From JAAFJT01 sp043744275 (GTDB lineage Bacteria; Bacteroidota; Bacteroidia; Chitinophagales; Saprospiraceae): a DNA stretch of 14,581 bases. The stretch lies in the NCBI GenBank assembly GCA_043744275.1, contig JAYTUY010000240.1, positions 1 to 14,581 of the forward strand. The letters are read 5' to 3'. Each line of letters begins with the position of its first letter. Position 1 is the first letter of the stretch. Of the stretch, positions 14,406-14,581 are shown piece by piece. The notes below the pieces were generated by a model, which worked only from the letters and a program-made list of their open reading frames with translations, was not told where the DNA came from and searched no databases. A program made the translations under genes and the position numbers.

Positions 14406-14581
14406 ATGAAATATCTTAATTTAAAATATAGTTTATCTTGTTTAATGAGCCTATTCATCACGGTTCAATGCTTGGCAGTTGCTAATCCAAGTGTTTTAGG
14501 AGCAGACGTTTCTCCTGCCCCACTTGTTTATCCTGGCGGCGTAGCAACTTTCCAATTTCAAATAAATAATACTGGAACAAC
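14406..14581 (+). CDS. Secreted beta-sandwich protein, N-terminal fragment (runs off the window)
   Basis: An open frame from the ATG at 14406 to the window edge gives 58 residues with no stop. It begins MKYLNLKYSLSCLMSLFITV, a signal peptide probably cleaved after CLAVA (about residue 26). The mature part, ADVSPAPLVYPGGVATFQFQ, followed by an NNTGT segment, looks like the first strands of a CARDB- or DUF11-like surface domain, where a PG turn and NNTG motif are typical. It lies 39 bases past the protease stop with no terminator between, so co-expression is likely. The function cannot be told from this fragment. Confidence 0.75.
   Translation, partial: MKYLNLKYSLSCLMSLFITVQCLAVANPSVLGADVSPAPLVYPGGVATFQFQINNTGT

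Overview
The window looks like chromosomal core DNA of a low-G+C Bacteroidota bacterium. The signs are a type IX secretion (T9SS) C-terminal sorting domain on a secreted haem-motif protein, exact Bacteroidota-type -7 boxes (TAnnTTTG) upstream of two genes, no convincing Shine-Dalgarno sequences, and gene families typical of the phylum (kinase-RapZ fusion, LolC/E-like permease, M4 protease with beta-sandwich tails). The order cannot be fixed from the sequence; Chitinophagia or Saprospiria are plausible guesses.

Layout. 1-660: terminator, a perfect palindrome and a Bcp-type peroxiredoxin (-). 758-3071: a multi-pass membrane protein and a secreted rhodanese (both +). 3140-7121: three minus-strand genes, read from the right: dprA, an aminosugar-kinase-like/RapZ-C fusion, and a LolC/E-like ABC permease. 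7122-7522: AT-rich, geneless. 7523-8197: a membrane-anchored SH3b protein (+). 8270-9758: two minus-strand genes, a PlsC-type acyltransferase and a T9SS-exported CxxCH protein. 9759-10355: AT-rich, geneless. 10356-14366: a 1336-residue secreted M4 metalloprotease, followed after 39 bases by the start of another secreted protein that runs off the window. Most genes are unrelated housekeeping or envelope functions; only the last pair looks like a functional unit.

Two signals cut across the genes. (1) A short motif, ACTGAGGGG(G)T, occurs 15 times, about once per kilobase, in both orientations, inside genes in all three reading frames and between genes. By base composition about 0.03 copies of the 9-base core would be expected. 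It behaves like a dispersed DNA-level signal comparable in density to the DNA uptake sequences of Neisseria or Haemophilus, but I know of no such element described for Bacteroidota. (2) Four intergenic gaps hold long hairpins whose arms are tandem 7-base repeats, with a different heptamer at most sites; three share GTCAAA at the apex and sit where terminators would be expected. No tRNA, rRNA, CRISPR array, insertion sequence or phage gene was seen.
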